Source of the DNA: Temnothorax longispinosus
Taxonomy: Eukaryota; Arthropoda; Insecta; Hymenoptera; Formicidae
Assembly (NCBI RefSeq): GCF_030848805.1
Contig: NC_092364.1
Coordinates: 2,976,001 to 3,040,000, forward strand
Length of the DNA stretch: 64,000 nucleotides
Reading direction: 5' to 3'
Made by a program: the position numbers and the translations under genes. Below the pieces are notes generated by a model that saw nothing but the letters and a program-made list of their open reading frames with translations, ran no database searches and was not told the origin of the DNA. Positions 12,670 to 25,035 of this stretch are shown here, one piece after another. Numbering within the stretch: position 1 is the stretch's first letter; the number at the start of each line of letters is the position of its first letter.

Positions 12670-13405
12670 CTACCTCATCGATCCACCTCTCCCTCGGTTT
12701 ACCTCTTTTCCGAGTCCCATACAGTTTTGCTGTCTAGTATTCTTTTGACACCTCTGTCGCTGTTCATCCGCATTATGTGTCCGGCCCATCTCAGTCGGGC
12801 TGCCTTGGCGCTTCCAACGATATTAGAGGTTTCTTAAACAAGTCGTACAGTTCGAAATTATAGCGTATACGCCATTCATTAGGGCCGTTTTTTATCGGGC
12901 CATAAATTTTCCTCAGAATTTTTTTTTCGAAGCAGGCGAGTCGGTTTTTGTCTTATTCTGTTATTGTCCATGCCTCACATCCGTATAGTACAACAGGACG
13001 AATCAGCGTTTTATAGATTTTTATCTTGGTTGATCTCAATACCGAGCGGGATCTCATTATTGGTAAGAGTGCATAGTATGCCTTATTGCCCTGGATAATC
13101 CTCATCTTTGTCTCCTCGCTAATTACGTTTTCTTTATTGATTTGCGTCCCCAGGTACTTAAACTCCTTCACCGCCTCAAAGGTGCAGTCTCCAACACCAG
13201 ATCTCTGCACACCCTTGACTTATTCTTTGCGGTTGTGACTAGGTATTTCGTCTTATCACTTTTAATTTTTAGGCCAAATCTGTCCGATTCTCTCTGCAAT
13301 TCCTCATATACTTTTTCAATATCTCCTCTTGATCTTGCCACTACGTCCACGTCGTCTGCGTATGCTAGAATTTGGATCGACCTATTCGTGATGTTTCCAT
13401 CCGTT
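12670..13405 (-). pseudogene. LINE reverse transcriptase, C-terminal fragment
   Basis: Conceptual translation of the minus strand gives the catalytic YADD motif (13351-13362) inside ILAYADDVDVVARS. It is followed by the thumb region with FKYLGTQIN, the phrase RPVVLYGCEAWTITE, then EWRIRYNFELYDLF, RLRWAGHIMRMN and finally PRERWIDEV. This order is the standard C-terminal half of non-LTR reverse transcriptases found widely in insects. The reading frame changes at least twice (near 13200 and near 12690) and a stop follows WTITE, so the copy is dead. Everything upstream of YADD, including the endonuclease and the first reverse-transcriptase motifs, is missing, which fits the usual 5' truncation at insertion. 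The nearest clade could be RTE or Jockey-like; I cannot decide from the fragment. Confidence 0.85.
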
Positions 13406-13720
13406 CTAACTTTAACAATAAGTGTATTCGTAACAATAAGTTTTTTATGGTGAGAGGTTGTTAGCCTTTTCCCAACCCCCTTTTTCGGAGGGCCATTTCT
13501 CCCATCCTCGTCTGCTCCCTGACCCAGCCTTCCATTGGGGTTGGTTACTCAGCAGTCTAGCTCCGGCTAGGTTGCTCAGGTTACCAGGGCCCACCAGGCT
13601 TAGCGGTGAGGATTGGAATTGGGTAGGAGAGGCTATGCGGTGTTATTTTGATTAACACCGTGTGGTACGCATGCACTACCTCCTTTTGGGCCCCTTTTTG
13701 TCGTACGTACTTATATGTAA
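13406..13720. other. GC-rich stretch of unknown origin
   Basis: A moderately GC-rich block (about 13450-13690) rich in CCAGGC, CTAGCTCCGG and GGTTACC words lies next to the LINE fragment. It may be untranslated sequence of that or another retroelement. One plus-strand 65-codon frame has no motif. Confidence 0.25.
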
Positions 13721-13807
13721 TATTGCGGGGAGAGATTCTGCAACAATTCCCTACGATATTTTTATTTTGAATGGTTTATATTGAACATGATCATTCAATT
13801 ATATATT

Positions 13808-14256
13808 TTATGAAAAATACACATAACTTTTGGTTGTATACTCTCCTCTTCCTTTTCCTCTTCCTCTTCCTCTACTCCTGTACCGATTTATGTTTCTCCC
13901 GGCCCTTTGCCATCTTTTCGCTATAAAAAAAACAGAAATTTATTTATTTATTTTAAAATTGATACCATTTGCTACAATAAATTGTTGATTTTTTTGTACT
14001 TACGTTTTAGCATTGAAGGTGCTGGGGCTGGTGCTGGTGCCGGTGCCGGTGCCGATGCTGGTACCGGTGCTGATGCTGGTGTCGGTGTTGGTGTCGGTGT
14101 TGGTGCCGGGGCTGTGCCCGAGGTCGAAGCCGGTACCGGCTGTGGCAGTAGTAGTGCCGGTGGTATGGCGGCAAGTTTTTTTTTCAACTCTTCATTTTCG
14201 GCTCTTAATGCAGCCATTTCTGCCTCATCTGCATCTCGGCCGGTCATATCATCATC
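13808..14256 (-). CDS. Spliced gene, Pro-Ala tract and Arg-Gly tail (3' exons)
   Basis: Two minus-strand exons can be drawn from splice signals. The first, 14256-14004, is preceded by the acceptor TTTATTTTTTAG and followed by a consensus GTAAGT donor. It encodes DDDMTG, then a short heptad-like segment (AALRAENEELKKKLAAIPP), then about 45 residues of alternating Pro and Ala. The second, 13920-13808, is preceded by TTTTTTTTATAG and, joined in phase, encodes a basic segment ending in an RGRGRGKGRG run, with a TAA stop at 13808-13810. Arg-Gly tails usually bind RNA or RNA-associated proteins; that role is inference. Upstream exons are not identified. The Pro-Ala tract is built on GGTGCC/GGTGCT repeats in the DNA and the RG tail on TTCCTC repeats, so both could vary in length. 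No family is recognised. The splice signals are seen; expression is not. Confidence 0.5.
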
Positions 14257-14680
14257 CTAAAAAATAAAGTAAAAAAGCATTATTATTTAAAAAATATAGT
14301 TTCTACTGCCAAATGCATCCGTTAATGGCTGTGTTCCACTATTCATTCCATTTCTTTAACTGACAATGAGTACTGACGCATATCAAGATATGAAATTTTA
14401 TTCTGTCTGTCTTACGTAATACAACTTTGATACGAAATTTAACTAACGATTATTAAATGCAAGCTTTGTTGACCCGCGTCGCGAAAATTTTGGCGGAGAA
14501 TAATTCACTGTCGCGACGGGGAAGACACGAGATTTTTCATTCGTAGTTCGACTTAGCGATCGGTAATGTCATGTCAAATGGAAGGATCGCTCTCCCTTGG
14601 TCCTCCGCCCCATGGCACACATTGTAAAATGCGATCAATTAGCAATCGTTAATTCGCGCGCGATCGATTAATTCGCGCAA
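14257..14680. other. Intron or intergenic DNA
   Basis: AT-rich DNA with ATCGAT and GCGCGAATTAAT words near 14640-14680. No exon was recognised. Confidence 0.4.
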
Positions 14681-15865
14681 TTAATGGTGTGGTGGCGACA
14701 GTCTTCTACGTGCTGCGTACTTTGCTCTGGATTGTCTTCCTGTTTGCGACAGATCTGGCGACGGTGGTCGAAATATATCTTCCAATGACAGCCGTGTCAA
14801 CCTCACGTATGGCACTCGTGTTGCTGTGCTCGTGGACGGTTGCGGCTGTAATGTTGGCGGAGGCGACGGCGGCAGCGATGGCGATGATTCGGCGTCTTCT
14901 TCGCTCGCTGATGGTGGGATCGGCCTCGATCGGCGTCTCCGGACGCGAGACGTCGAGGCAGATCTGTTCTCCGTATCGTCGGATACTTCGGGCATTTCTT
15001 GAATGTCGGAGAGGCGTTTGGGCGCCGATCTGGATCTTCGTGATCCTTTGGGACGTTTTTTGTCACGAGCCGTATCAATTGCTTTGCGCATTGTTCGGTA
15101 GGACACCGTATCCTCCGTCACGTCCTTCTCGATTCTTGCCCACGAATAAAATGCCTCGCGTCCTTTTATCAAGTATCATGGAAAAACTTGCGCGTGATCG
15201 GCTATGTAGTTGCGAATGGCGGTAATCAGCTCCGTCTCATTCTCGACGCGCAACGTCATCCGGACAATTTTGGCGAACGCTGTGCACGTCGGTCGCACCA
15301 TCTCTTTCGGTATGTCTAGCGGTAGTAGTGGCGCGTGCGTCATCTGCAAACATTTCGTTTTTTCGTGCGAACGGCGCTTGATCTCGTCCGTGAATGTCCG
15401 GAAGCTGAACGCATCCGTGTCATGCTCAAAGTAATATTCGGCTCTCTCCTTCGTCTTGGCATCGTCCATTTGTTGGTCGTCACTGGCGATGCACTTTGCG
15501 TACGCCCACGAGGCGTAGGACGCCATAAGATATTTTATTTGCATTTCGTCGACGTCTCCTTTTAGCGTTCCGTCATCGTTAAAGGCTATGTTTTTCGTTG
15601 CAGTTATAACGAGCCATTCGTGTTTTATCGGCTTCATATACATAATCTTAATGTTTGACGAGAACAAGGGATAGACGTTTATGATACGGGGATCGATCGT
15701 CGGCTTAAGCATGACTACCCCTCTGTCGACGGACGTGCCCTCCGTTCCGCCGGTCATCATTGCTCGCGTAATCTCGTAATTGTGCACCTTTGCCGCACTC
15801 TGCACAAAATATGTAAGTCTGTAGTCGGCGTGGATCCCAAAGACGATCCACGATGGTGACACCCA
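14681..15865 (-). pseudogene. Unrecognised 391-codon frame with one in-frame TGA
   Basis: On the minus strand a frame opens after a candidate splice acceptor (TTTATTTTTAAG, exon start 15865) and runs to a TGA at 15176-15178. The same frame then continues for 164 more codons to TAA at 14681. The first part (about 229 residues) looks globular, with phrases such as IDPRIINVYPLFSSN and YLMASYASWAYAKC. The second part is Arg-, Ser- and Pro-rich and looks disordered and basic. That both sides share a frame across one stop suggests a recent nonsense mutation, stop readthrough, or a strain-specific null allele. No ATG begins the first part, so it is either an internal exon or a fragment. A globular domain with a basic tail would fit a nucleic-acid-binding protein, including a virus-derived nucleoprotein, but I do not recognise the family and do not assign one. 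Confidence 0.45.
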
Positions 15866-17919
15866 CTTAAAAATAAACTTATAAACTTTGTATTGAAGGG
15901 ACGGTTAATCAACGAAGCGTTATTTCGCGCGAATTGTTTTATTTGAAGTAGGCAGTTAAATTATATTAGAAGTATTTAAACACGATCATTTTTTAATCCT
16001 CTTTGGTTTTATATATAATTTTTAATGAATTAAGATTTCATACTGATACGAGATGCAAAAACTGTTAATAATAATTTTACATATATAAAAGCATTTCTTT
16101 CAAATATTACTTTCAGCATCATGGTAAATCAAAAGCATCATTAACGCGTGATTATGGGCTTTCTCGCGTCGTTATTCCCAAGGCGTCACCGCCGACGCCA
16201 TAAATCATGAGATTCTTGATCTAAGCACTTCGAGCCTAGACCGGAACTCCGCCGAAAGTAAACCCGGAAAGATATCTACCCGTGCCATCGTTCATTTCCG
16301 GCTAACTTCCACTTGCTTGTCGCTTTCCTCTCTCGCGCGTCCCGCCTTTACCCTGGGGTTTTGCTGTGCCTTATGATGCACAGGAAGTCCTAGGAGATGT
16401 CTGCTACATTTCGACAATGTATTACTTGCGCGAAGGCTCGATATAAAGAGCTTTTAACCGCATAATTAAATTCAGCGTTACGCTTTTCGAATAGCCGCTA
16501 CAGGTAAAAACAATTATCTCACTTTGTAAATTATTTGCATTATTCTGCTCTGCGACTTCACACATTTAAATGAAAGGGATAATAATGTATTGCTTGAACG
16601 GAAGCCGCAAATTGTTATTTATTTGCGTATTTGACTATACGTTGCAAAGCTGATAGACACAATTAGGATTTGAAACGGTACGATTCATGAATTGTTTAGA
16701 TTGAAAAGATCGATGTGCACACGTTCAAACCGCGCGTCCGCGTAATTTTCCAATTAAAATTACTTTTAAGAGAATTAATTATCGAACGCGAGTATGCGAA
16801 CGGGCGCCGCATTATTTAAAAAAATGCGGAAAATTTTTTCCCCTCACTCGAACGTCTGAGAAACAACATTGTGATAAAGCGAAAATGGAGGAGGGAGAAA
16901 AAATAACGGACGACGCAATCAATGTTTGCTTACGTAGACCGCGAAAGAATTTAATTATACCGGGCGTATTTTCTTGCCGCTTTTGCGGAGTATGCGAAAG
17001 CCAAGGGGAAGAGGATAGGCTCTGTTCGGAAGGGCGCATGGTGAATTCCATTTTCGCGTTCCCCACGAGGATGACGGTCCTCCCGCCGCTGTCGACAGCA
17101 ACAGGAAGCAAAAAAAAAAACGCTTCGTGCGTTCATGTCACCTGCGTCGTTCACTGCGATTTTACGAGGGGTAACAAGATCTATTTATTCAGCGCGCGGG
17201 TCCGAGGGGATGCAACGAGGATAATTGCGAATTCGCGTCCTCGAACAGTCGGCTGAGATTCGTGAACCGCGAAATCGCCGACGATTATCGAAAACTCATT
17301 CATTTGCAATTACTATGCAATTACTACGTGCCCTTAAATATATGATTTATTTATGTTATTGAGTTTAAATTGTGTGATTAGCCAGTACTGATTTGTACCA
17401 TTTTAAATTTTACATATTTTTACCAACTATTCGCAAATGTCAGCCAACGTGGTTATTTATTACAGTTTAGAAAACGTGGCCATTGGTGATTAGAGTTCTA
17501 GTTCGTGCTTGATTAAGATTTTATATCTTAAGCCGGACTAAGCAAGGTAACAAATGTCGTTTGCGCTCATTGATGCAAATTACTTATATCCGTGTTTATT
17601 CGTGCTTGCTTGGATTCGGCTTTACGCAGTGAAGAAAAAAAATAATTAGAAGCAACCGCCCCTCCCCCGCCTACACGTGTACTGTTTATGCGTCACACAT
17701 ATCAGCAAATTACTTCCCGTAGCACTGACACAAACTTGCAAAATTCTCAAACTTTTTTTGTTTATACCATAACTTTTAAGTAAGCAATGAGCGACGATTA
17801 AATTTGGACACCGAGTAGATTTTGGGGCCGACATTGCCGGTTTTTTATACGGTTATAATCGACGAGGGAGAGGCGTATCTCGGGGGCAAATAGAGCTCCG
17901 CTTCCTCCGCAGTCCTTTG
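15866..17919. other. Non-coding stretch, no gene recognised
   Basis: Mixed AT-rich and moderately GC-rich DNA. Two opposing frames near 16812-17256 overlap each other and have no motif. No transposon ends or RNA genes were seen. Confidence 0.4.
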
Positions 17920-18119
17920 CCCCTCTGCTCCGCCGTTCTCTTTCGGCAGTTTATTATTAACATTTTCTGTTAAATCGAATGGTAGGAATTCTTGACTACT
18001 TGAATTACTTTCGTTGGAAATATTAATATTATCCATTTCTTCTCTTTCTTCTTCCTCTACTGTAATATTAATTATAGTTATTTGTGTATAAAAAAGTGCG
18101 GGAAGTTGAGAATTGGACA

Positions 18120-18910
18120 CGAGTGCGGAGTGGACGCAGAGCCTTGGCTCGTCGTAAAGCTTGTTTTTCAAAAAATAAACTTCCATGTGCATACACATTT
18201 AAATATGGTAAAATTTTTAAATTTCTAGAAGCAGAAACATATTTAAAAATATATGGTTTATGTAACGAATGTGGAGCCCAATTTAAAGCTCATTGTTTAT
18301 ATGAACCGACTCCTGGCACTGGTATCGTGTTAAGAGTACACACAGTTGACACTTCTGGAATACCCCATGACAAAAAACGAGCAATAAAAGGAAAAACTCG
18401 TACAGAGATTGGACGAGAACTTTTAATTATAAAGCCAAGACAATGGCGAAATGATGCTGTAAAGGATTTATCGTATGATGACCCTGAACCACCGTATGCT
18501 GTACAACAACTTTAAGAAAAATAAAAGAAGAAGCCGTCATGCGCGAGTTAGGGATCAATAGAAACCTTGATCCCATTAATTCCTTAACTGAATAAAAATA
18601 TAAAAGACAATACACAGAATACATAAAAGAAATTTCAAAAGATAATTTTTATTGTTTCTATTGGTCCCCCATGCAAATGGAATTGTACAAATCTTTAATA
18701 AAGAAATTCAGAACAATTGAAATTGATGCAACAGAAAAATTAGTAAAAACAATTGAGAAAATAAATGGCAAAAAAAAACATATTTTTATATCAAATTATT
18801 GTGAAAGGTGAAAATGGTATTCAACCAGTATTTCAAATGATCACAGAAAAGCATGACACGAATTTAATTACGTACTGGTTAAGAGAGATTATAAGACATG
18901 GGGCACCAGT
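18120..18910 (+). pseudogene. Transposase fragment, MULE/FB-NOF-like
   Basis: Plus-strand translation gives KLPCAYTFKYGKIFKF, then a Cys pair (LCNECGAQFKAHC), then VHTVDTSG and KKRAIKGKTRTEIGREL. After a frame change near 18513 and a TAA near 18592, it continues with FYWSPMQMELYK, then FRTIEIDAT, then HIFLYQIIVKGENGIQPVFQ and EKHDTNLITYWLREIIRHG. From memory of the family this order matches a transposase-like protein common in ants and aphids that resembles MULE and foldback-NOF transposases; IEID may hold the first catalytic Asp. The similarity stops abruptly near 18905, so the C-terminal half is lost. A minus-strand frame just upstream (about 17920-18060) encodes an acidic, Asn/Ser-rich peptide and may also belong to the element. 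No terminal repeats were found. Confidence 0.6.
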
Positions 18911-21134
18911 GCCTCCAGAGTCCTCGTCGATTCTCAGAGACGAAGACGACGACCGCCTCGTGGAGTCAGGAAATTGCGACTACGCGATTTCCCATCCTCG
19001 TTTCCATCTCGGCCTCACCCCTTTCAGCTCTTAGCCTCGATTTTACCTATCAGTTTCGGATTTTCAAATCCTGAACGCATTTTTATGACAATTTTTTCAC
19101 GAAATTATTTTACAATTGCGAATTAATTCGTTAATTAAATTTACAGTTTTGCAGGCTGACAGCAGTTTTTTAAAATTATAATGTAGGATTTTTTAACACG
19201 AGATAAAGAAATTAAGAAATCTTACCCAGAGTTTATTTTACTCTATCTACATATATTCATGAAAGAAAATTTATTATGAGAAGAGCGATAGAGTTAATTC
19301 AATCTCACATCTACGAAACCTCAAGAACTGTCGCGAACTACTTCCAAGTACGTACGTATTTCGTACGTAACCTTCGAGATAATGAAACGGTCGAAAAGCG
19401 TATGATTAATGCCGAGGCGCGAATTAATTAACGAACGTGATCGGAATAGAAAAGAGAGCGAAGGAAGGAGGAGCGCGACGTACCGATGCACGTTTCGCGG
19501 CACGCAATGGAATTTACATAATAAACATAATAATAATAACGATGATAATAGGTTAATACAGGGGGAACCCGCGGCCCGGTTATCCCCCGCACATAATTAA
19601 CTTCATCGGCGGTTGTATCCTAATTACCACGCCTCGAATAATATTTGTTGATAATGAACATTATTGCTGCGTATTGCTGATCGGGTCTCCGACGTTCGTT
19701 GTAATCGTTCTGTAAATTTACCTCTCCCTTAGCTTTTTTATCAGCCAGTAAACGCGTATAATTGTTTGCTGTTTAGTTTATGTGATAAATACTCTACAAA
19801 TTAATGAGAAGGCATCGATACAAAAAGAGATAATTTTGCATTTTATCTAATAGAGAATTAAAAAGTTTCAGTTAATCAAAACTCGAAGACGTACACGTGT
19901 AGAAACTTATCTTTTAGTAAATGCCCGAATGGATTTTAACGGAAATTTGTTTCCGAATATATTTTTACATGTCCGAATTTATTAAATAATAGTTTACTGA
20001 ACCGTGACTGAAACCCGATCGTCGATGTAATGGGAATCGAGTCTTACTTGCGTCTCAAATTTCGCCCCGGGGTCATCGAAGTGACAGACGTTGATTTCGG
20101 TTTCTACAACCCCGAGGGTGGTTTCGCCCTCCGAAGACGGAGACTCTTGAAATCGACAGTAACTCTCAGACAATTTTTATCATTATAATTTCAGAACTTT
20201 GTATCTTCTAATTTTGACAACGCTTATTAGTTACGTGTTAATAATAACAGGTATATGCATGGATTAGTGAATGATATTTATTACTATAAATACAACGCAC
20301 GACTCGACGAGTTACAAAGTCGCATGTGAGAAAGACACGAAAGTTCGTGCGGTTTTTTGAACAGAAAAAAAACGAATCCGTGAGAAACCGTGACGCGTTT
20401 CCTCCGTTCCCCGCTTTCACCTTCGTCCGTCTGATATAATTATTCTCTGACGTCTGCTCCTCCAGACGAATACGGAATGAAATCGCTTTACGGTCTTTCG
20501 ACGCTGCGGAATATTAATAAATGCTTCATATCGCCGCCAGCTGACATCTCTAGATCGCATAAGGCACTGTCGTAGAATAAATCCATCCGCGCATTCTGGT
20601 GTATCCTGTATAGTGCATAATGTGCAGTATTATATTAACGTAAATAATATTAACAACAAGCAGTAATATAGAAATAGATTTAATCGCGATTGGTAAAAAT
20701 ACTAAAAATTGCCAACTTTTTTTTTGTATATCTGGTCCCTACTCGTCACTACTGACATTAATAGCAGATTTTATTATTTAAACAATTGGGAAGAATTTTT
20801 GAAAATAATCTAACTAATATATAAATTAATTTAACAAATATAGTGGAAATGATGCGGTGATTATCCACGTCGATGAATTCTATTTTTATCACCATGATGA
20901 AGTAAAACTTTTTAACATTGACAAGCGCGATCACGTTGGGAATTCGCGGAACGAAAAACGAAGAATTTTCGGTACTGGGATAGCGAAGAGTAGATGCGTT
21001 TTCCGAATTCTGGCAGACCTAACTATTTGTAGCGCCTGTATATTATCGGGTAGAGCGAATAAAACGATCGATGAACGAAACCGCAGCGTCGTGGTCCTTT
21101 TTCTTCTTTCTTCATCACCCATACTCTTCTCGCT
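18911..21134. other. Non-coding stretch, no gene recognised
   Basis: AT-rich DNA with GC-rich patches. Short overlapping frames without motifs. No repeat structure beyond simple AAT and ATG runs near 19520. Confidence 0.4.
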
Positions 21135-21172
21135 TCTCTCTCTCTCTCTCTCTTTCTCTCTATCTCTATCTC
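21135..21172. repeat. Pyrimidine microsatellite (CT)n
   Basis: A CT repeat that runs into a pyrimidine-rich tract continuing to about 21200. It would serve as a polypyrimidine tract for the acceptor at 21222. Confidence 0.9.
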
Positions 21173-21222
21173 CTTCCTACTCTCTTCTACTTTCTTTCTT
21201 CGCGTTCACCGCTAATATCCAG

Positions 21223-21278
21223 ACGCCAGGTCGGGGGTGGCGATGACTCGGAGGCGGAAATGGAGCAGCTCGAGTCCG
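21223..21278 (+). CDS. Candidate 56-bp coding exon
   Basis: A long pyrimidine tract (21120-21200) precedes the acceptor ...CTAATATCCAG. After 56 bases a consensus GTGAGT donor follows. One frame is fully open and gives an acidic peptide, RQVGGGDDSEAEMEQLES. The combination of tract, acceptor, open acidic frame and donor is much better than expected for the GC-rich surroundings. Another frame starting at an internal ATG is also open, so coding is not proven. The rest of the gene is not identified here; the flanking exons could lie far away, as is common in insect genes with long introns. Confidence 0.4.
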
Positions 21279-22018
21279 GTGAGTCGGTGTGCTTGTTTCT
21301 CATCCTCCCTTCCCCTGATCGTAGTTTCATCCTCGTGCCTTCGTCCACCAACTGATCACCGCGCTGCACTTTGTCGGTTCTCGACCATCTCCGCCCTTTT
21401 TCTGCTACGACCGTTCCATCCAAATGGTGCTTGGGAGGGGTGGATTAAGGGTGAACCGCGTGATGAGGGCGCGCGAATATATTACGAATGGCGATCGAGA
21501 GAAACCTTTTTTTTTCTTTTTTTCATGAAAAATTCCCCGTCTCCGTTATAACGTCGCGCATACGAAGGGTAAAGAGCGTGGAGAATAGAGGATAGGAATC
21601 GATGTTACGTGATTCTCTCTTTCTCTTTCTTTCTCGATGGTTACGTCTCGACACGATTGCGAGTCGTTCGATTTTATGATTCAGCCGAAGTGCAATTGTT
21701 CGACTGCTCGACTTTGCAAATATTGTATCGATTTGAAAAATCGCGGTCCGGCATTTCGAGTAAATGTAACTTTGGATTTTAAAAAATTTGTCTTTCTTGG
21801 TCTTCTCGTTCTTTTCTTTTCTTTTATTGCAAGCATGGTTCACTCACAACAGTAGAAAATATAAGAAAGGATTTAAAATTTCTATATACTATAGAAATTG
21901 AGGAACTTTTTTGTAAGGCATAAAAAGAAATTAGATTTATATATTTTTTAACATTTTAACATTTTATATTTATAATATTGCAAGAAAGTAAAATAAATTA
22001 ATTATTTATTTCAGTGGT
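21279..22018. other. Non-coding or intronic stretch
   Basis: GC-rich to about 21550, then AT-rich. The open frames on both strands have no motif. Confidence 0.35.
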
Positions 22019-22043
22019 TATATATATATATATATATATATAT
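22019..22043. repeat. (TA)n microsatellite
   Basis: Short alternating TA tract. Confidence 0.9.
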
Positions 22044-22330
22044 GTTTGAACAGTTTAGTGTTTGTATTGAACAGTTTATCAACATGATTGGATTATTTTT
22101 TGTGTTGGATGTAGTTAATATTTTATTGAGACTGTCTATGTATTGTTCATTTGTATGTATAGTTGCGGTTTTTGTATTTGTAGTGTTAATATTTATAAGT
22201 TTTGAGTTTTCTTTATTTTGGATGGGATTATTGAATGTTGATAGATGTGAAGTTGAAGAGCTGGGATTAATTGATTGTGTAATTTGGTTGTATATTTTTT
22301 TTGTTATTGATGGAGTCCTCAATATTTGAG
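22044..22330. other. Strand-asymmetric G/T-rich block
   Basis: The plus strand is rich in T and G and nearly free of C runs. A frame is open on both strands across almost the whole block. The minus-strand frame gives an Asn/Thr/Ser-rich peptide and begins 14 bases downstream of the stop of the 126-codon frame, but in another phase. It may be a remnant of the same unit or only a biased stretch. Confidence 0.35.
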
Positions 22331-22335
22331 AGATT

Positions 22336-22716
22336 TCAATTCCTATATATTATATTCTTTAAATTGAGAAATTGGCACTCAAGCGCTTTCTGTTCACCTT
22401 GGGTCAGTTTTCTTGTGACAATTTGTCTGTACCAGTCACCATTTGGTGTGTCCGCAATCTCCGACGTGCAGATTAAGTCGGTATCAATAATCCCTAAGAC
22501 GCCATTGACAAACAATTTCTTTGCAGTAGCGTCTTGGAATTGATTCATTGCCCAATGACCGGCAATAGCCTTTATAGTGGCTATTGGAGCTAAAGCATTC
22601 GCTAGGACTGCAATTGGCAATTTCCTGTCATCGGGCAATGATGAATCAACTCCAACTGTAATCCCTGCCTCGATCTCGCCATTTATTGACGGAAGGTTGA
22701 TAGTAACCTGAGCCAT
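22336..22716 (-). CDS. Intact 126-residue protein, family unknown
   Basis: A complete minus-strand frame starts with ATGGCTCAG at 22716 and ends in TGA at 22336-22338. The product begins MAQVTINLPSINGEIEAG and includes DDRKLPIAVLANALAPIAT, HWAMNQFQDATAKKLFV and GVLGIIDTDLICTSEI. It has a balanced, soluble-protein composition, no signal peptide, no long hydrophobic segment and no low-complexity tract, unlike nearly every other frame in the window. AT-rich DNA flanks it on both sides, and a G/T-biased block follows its stop. No family is recognised. It could be a small host gene, a gene carried by an unrecognised mobile or virus-derived element, or a transfer from a microbe; the sequence alone does not choose among these. 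The start is the first Met of the open frame. Confidence 0.45.
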   Translation of the reverse strand: MAQVTINLPSINGEIEAGITVGVDSSLPDDRKLPIAVLANALAPIATIKAIAGHWAMNQFQDATAKKLFVNGVLGIIDTDLICTSEIADTPNGDWYRQIVTRKLTQGEQKALECQFLNLKNIIYRN

Positions 22717-23400
22717 CTCACCTGCTAATATTCAAAAACTTATATATATAATATTTAGAGATATTTTTGAATATTATGTATTGTATCACCTTCTACGTTT
22801 TACGGAGACACTTGAATCCTTGATTTATGTTAATTATTCTACTACAATTAAAAGTGTTAATAAAAAAATGCGAGCGTTTTATTCTTATTAAACGTGGCAA
22901 AAGGATTTCTCAGCTTTTCAATTTTTAATGAAAACTATGTTTCACTGACAAACATAGGCTGAAATTTAATAAAGACATAAAATAACATTACACCTTGGGG
23001 TCAAATGGCGAACGCTCGTCCGTCGTCGGGGCTGTAAAAAAAATATTTCCCTCGTCGCGTTATCGACTTTTCTTCATCAGCCGCGCAATTTTCCGCGAAC
23101 GACACCGTACGACTCGATATCTGCGAGATTGGCGATTCGCAACTGCCAGAGAGGACCGGTCGTAACATTCAGAAAACGGCGGTCAGCGTGATCAGATACT
23201 TGGTATGCGGACAGATGCAAAGATGTCCTGCGGATATTCAGAATGTTAAGCTCCGTTATTCCACGAATGCTCCAGACAAGAACGTTACGTCGATTCTTGT
23301 TAATTTGCGATTATCTAAATTACAAAGCAACGCACTATTTTAAACTAATACTAATGTTAAATAAAAGCGTCTCGTGTATTTAATTTAAATTTATATAAAA
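22717..23400. other. Non-coding stretch, no gene recognised
   Basis: AT-rich DNA with a CpG-richer patch at 23000-23300. No coding or repeat signal was recognised. Confidence 0.4.
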
Positions 23401-23491
23401 TTCTACTTTGCTAAAAGAACGCAAGTTCGAACATTAGACAACAAATTGAAAAAAAATAAACAATAAATTAAATTTTGGACAAGAAAACTTC

Positions 23492-25035
23492 TTAAGTGCC
23501 ATGCCCGCTTCGGACGTTGGCGATCATAAGGGCAACTCGTACTTTGTTGACAGCGGCTCGGAACAATTCCACGGATGTGAGTCCGTACCACTGTCGCAGG
23601 TTCTTGAGCCAGGAGGTGCGTCTCCGACCCGGTCCCCTTCTTCCATTAAACCGGCCTTGCATTATTAAATGGAGAAGCTCGTACTTGTCGGGGCTGCGCA
23701 TCACGTGGCCAAAATAAGCAAGCTTCCTTACTTTTACCGTCTCGACAACCTCAGCTCCCTTGCCCATGCGCTTGAGAACCTCTTCGTTCGTAATTCTTTG
23801 TGTCCAGCTAATCTGCAGCATGCGCCTATATAGCCAGAGCTCAAAGGCCTGCAGTCTTGCCATAGCCTCGGCCGTGAGCGTCCATGCCTCCATACCATAC
23901 AGAAGCACAGAACACACATAGCACCGCAGCATTCTGATCCTGAGTTCAAGACTGAGGTCACGGCTCCTCAACACTCGTTCCATCCTGGTGTATGTTGCCC
24001 TCGCTCTCTCAATCCTCACCCTGATCTCCCTAGTATGGTCCCAGTCCTCGTTCACCAGTGTTCCGAGGTAGGTGATCTGATTGACTCGCTGGAGAGGGTG
24101 GCCGCAGGCGGTAACCCTGATGTCCTGTACTCGATCCGGGTACCTCGTCACCACCATGTACTTGGTCTTGTTCACGTTCAGTCGCAATCCATATCCCTCG
24201 CAAGCGGTCGTCACACGGTCCATGAGGCGCTGCAATCCCTCGATACTGTCGGCCAGGATAACCGTATCGTCAGCGTAACGGATATTGTTGACTAACACTC
24301 CGTTTATTTTCACTCCGTCCTCCGTGCCCTCCAGGGCCTCTCTGAAGATGTGTTCGGAGTACAGGTTGAACAAGATCGGCGAAAGAATGCAACCCTGGCG
24401 GACCCCGCGACGGATGTCCACCTCCTCAGTGCAGCTGTTACCCACTCTCACGCACGCTTTCTGCTTCCAATATAGGTTGGCAATGAATCGGCAGTCCCTC
24501 TCGTCAATTCCAGCCTTCTGCAACACTTCCACCATTCTCTCGTGTCGCACCCGATCGAAAGCTTTCTCAAAATCAATGAAGCATAGATACACGTCTACCC
24601 CCATGTCGCGCGCTCTCTGACCCAACACCTGTAAACTAAACAGCGCCTCTCTGGTGCCCAAACCTCTGCGGAATCCGAATTGTGTGTTTCCGACTTGTTC
24701 ATCCAGTTTACGGTAGACTCGATTGTGGATGACCCGAAGAAACACCTTGAGGACGTGGCTCATCAGGCTTATTGTGCGGTAATCACTGCACCCTTTCGGA
24801 GAGTGCTTCTTGGGGAGGGCAACAAAGATTGAGCGCAGCCAGTCTTCTAGGATCTCCCCGCTATCGTATATTGCATTGAAAAGCCTCGTCAATGCGTCCA
24901 CTCCTTTCTCTCCAAATAGTTTGAGTACGTCAGCATGTGTCCCATCCGGCCCTGGAGCCTTTCCACTCTTAGCGTTTTTTATGGCCTTCTCTACTTCGTT
25001 TCTTGTGATGGGCGGGCCTGTGCCTGATGATTTGC
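23492..25035 (-). pseudogene. LINE reverse transcriptase domain
   Basis: The frame is open from about 25035, upstream of its first Met at 24901, with GKAPGPDGTHADVLKLFG at the start of the domain. It then shows all the usual motifs: FGFRRGLGTREALF, CFIDFEKAFDRV (motif A), GVRQGCILSPILFNLY (motif B), IRYADDTVILADS (motif C, catalytic YADD at 24266-24277), LNVNKTKYMVV (motif D) and ITYLGTLVNE. The C-terminal domain contains CSVLLYGMEAWTL, YFGHVMRS and GRRRTSWLKNL. The product copies element RNA onto nicked chromosomal DNA. The domain itself is uninterrupted for about 510 codons; it is separated from the endonuclease part only by one frameshift. Confidence 0.95.
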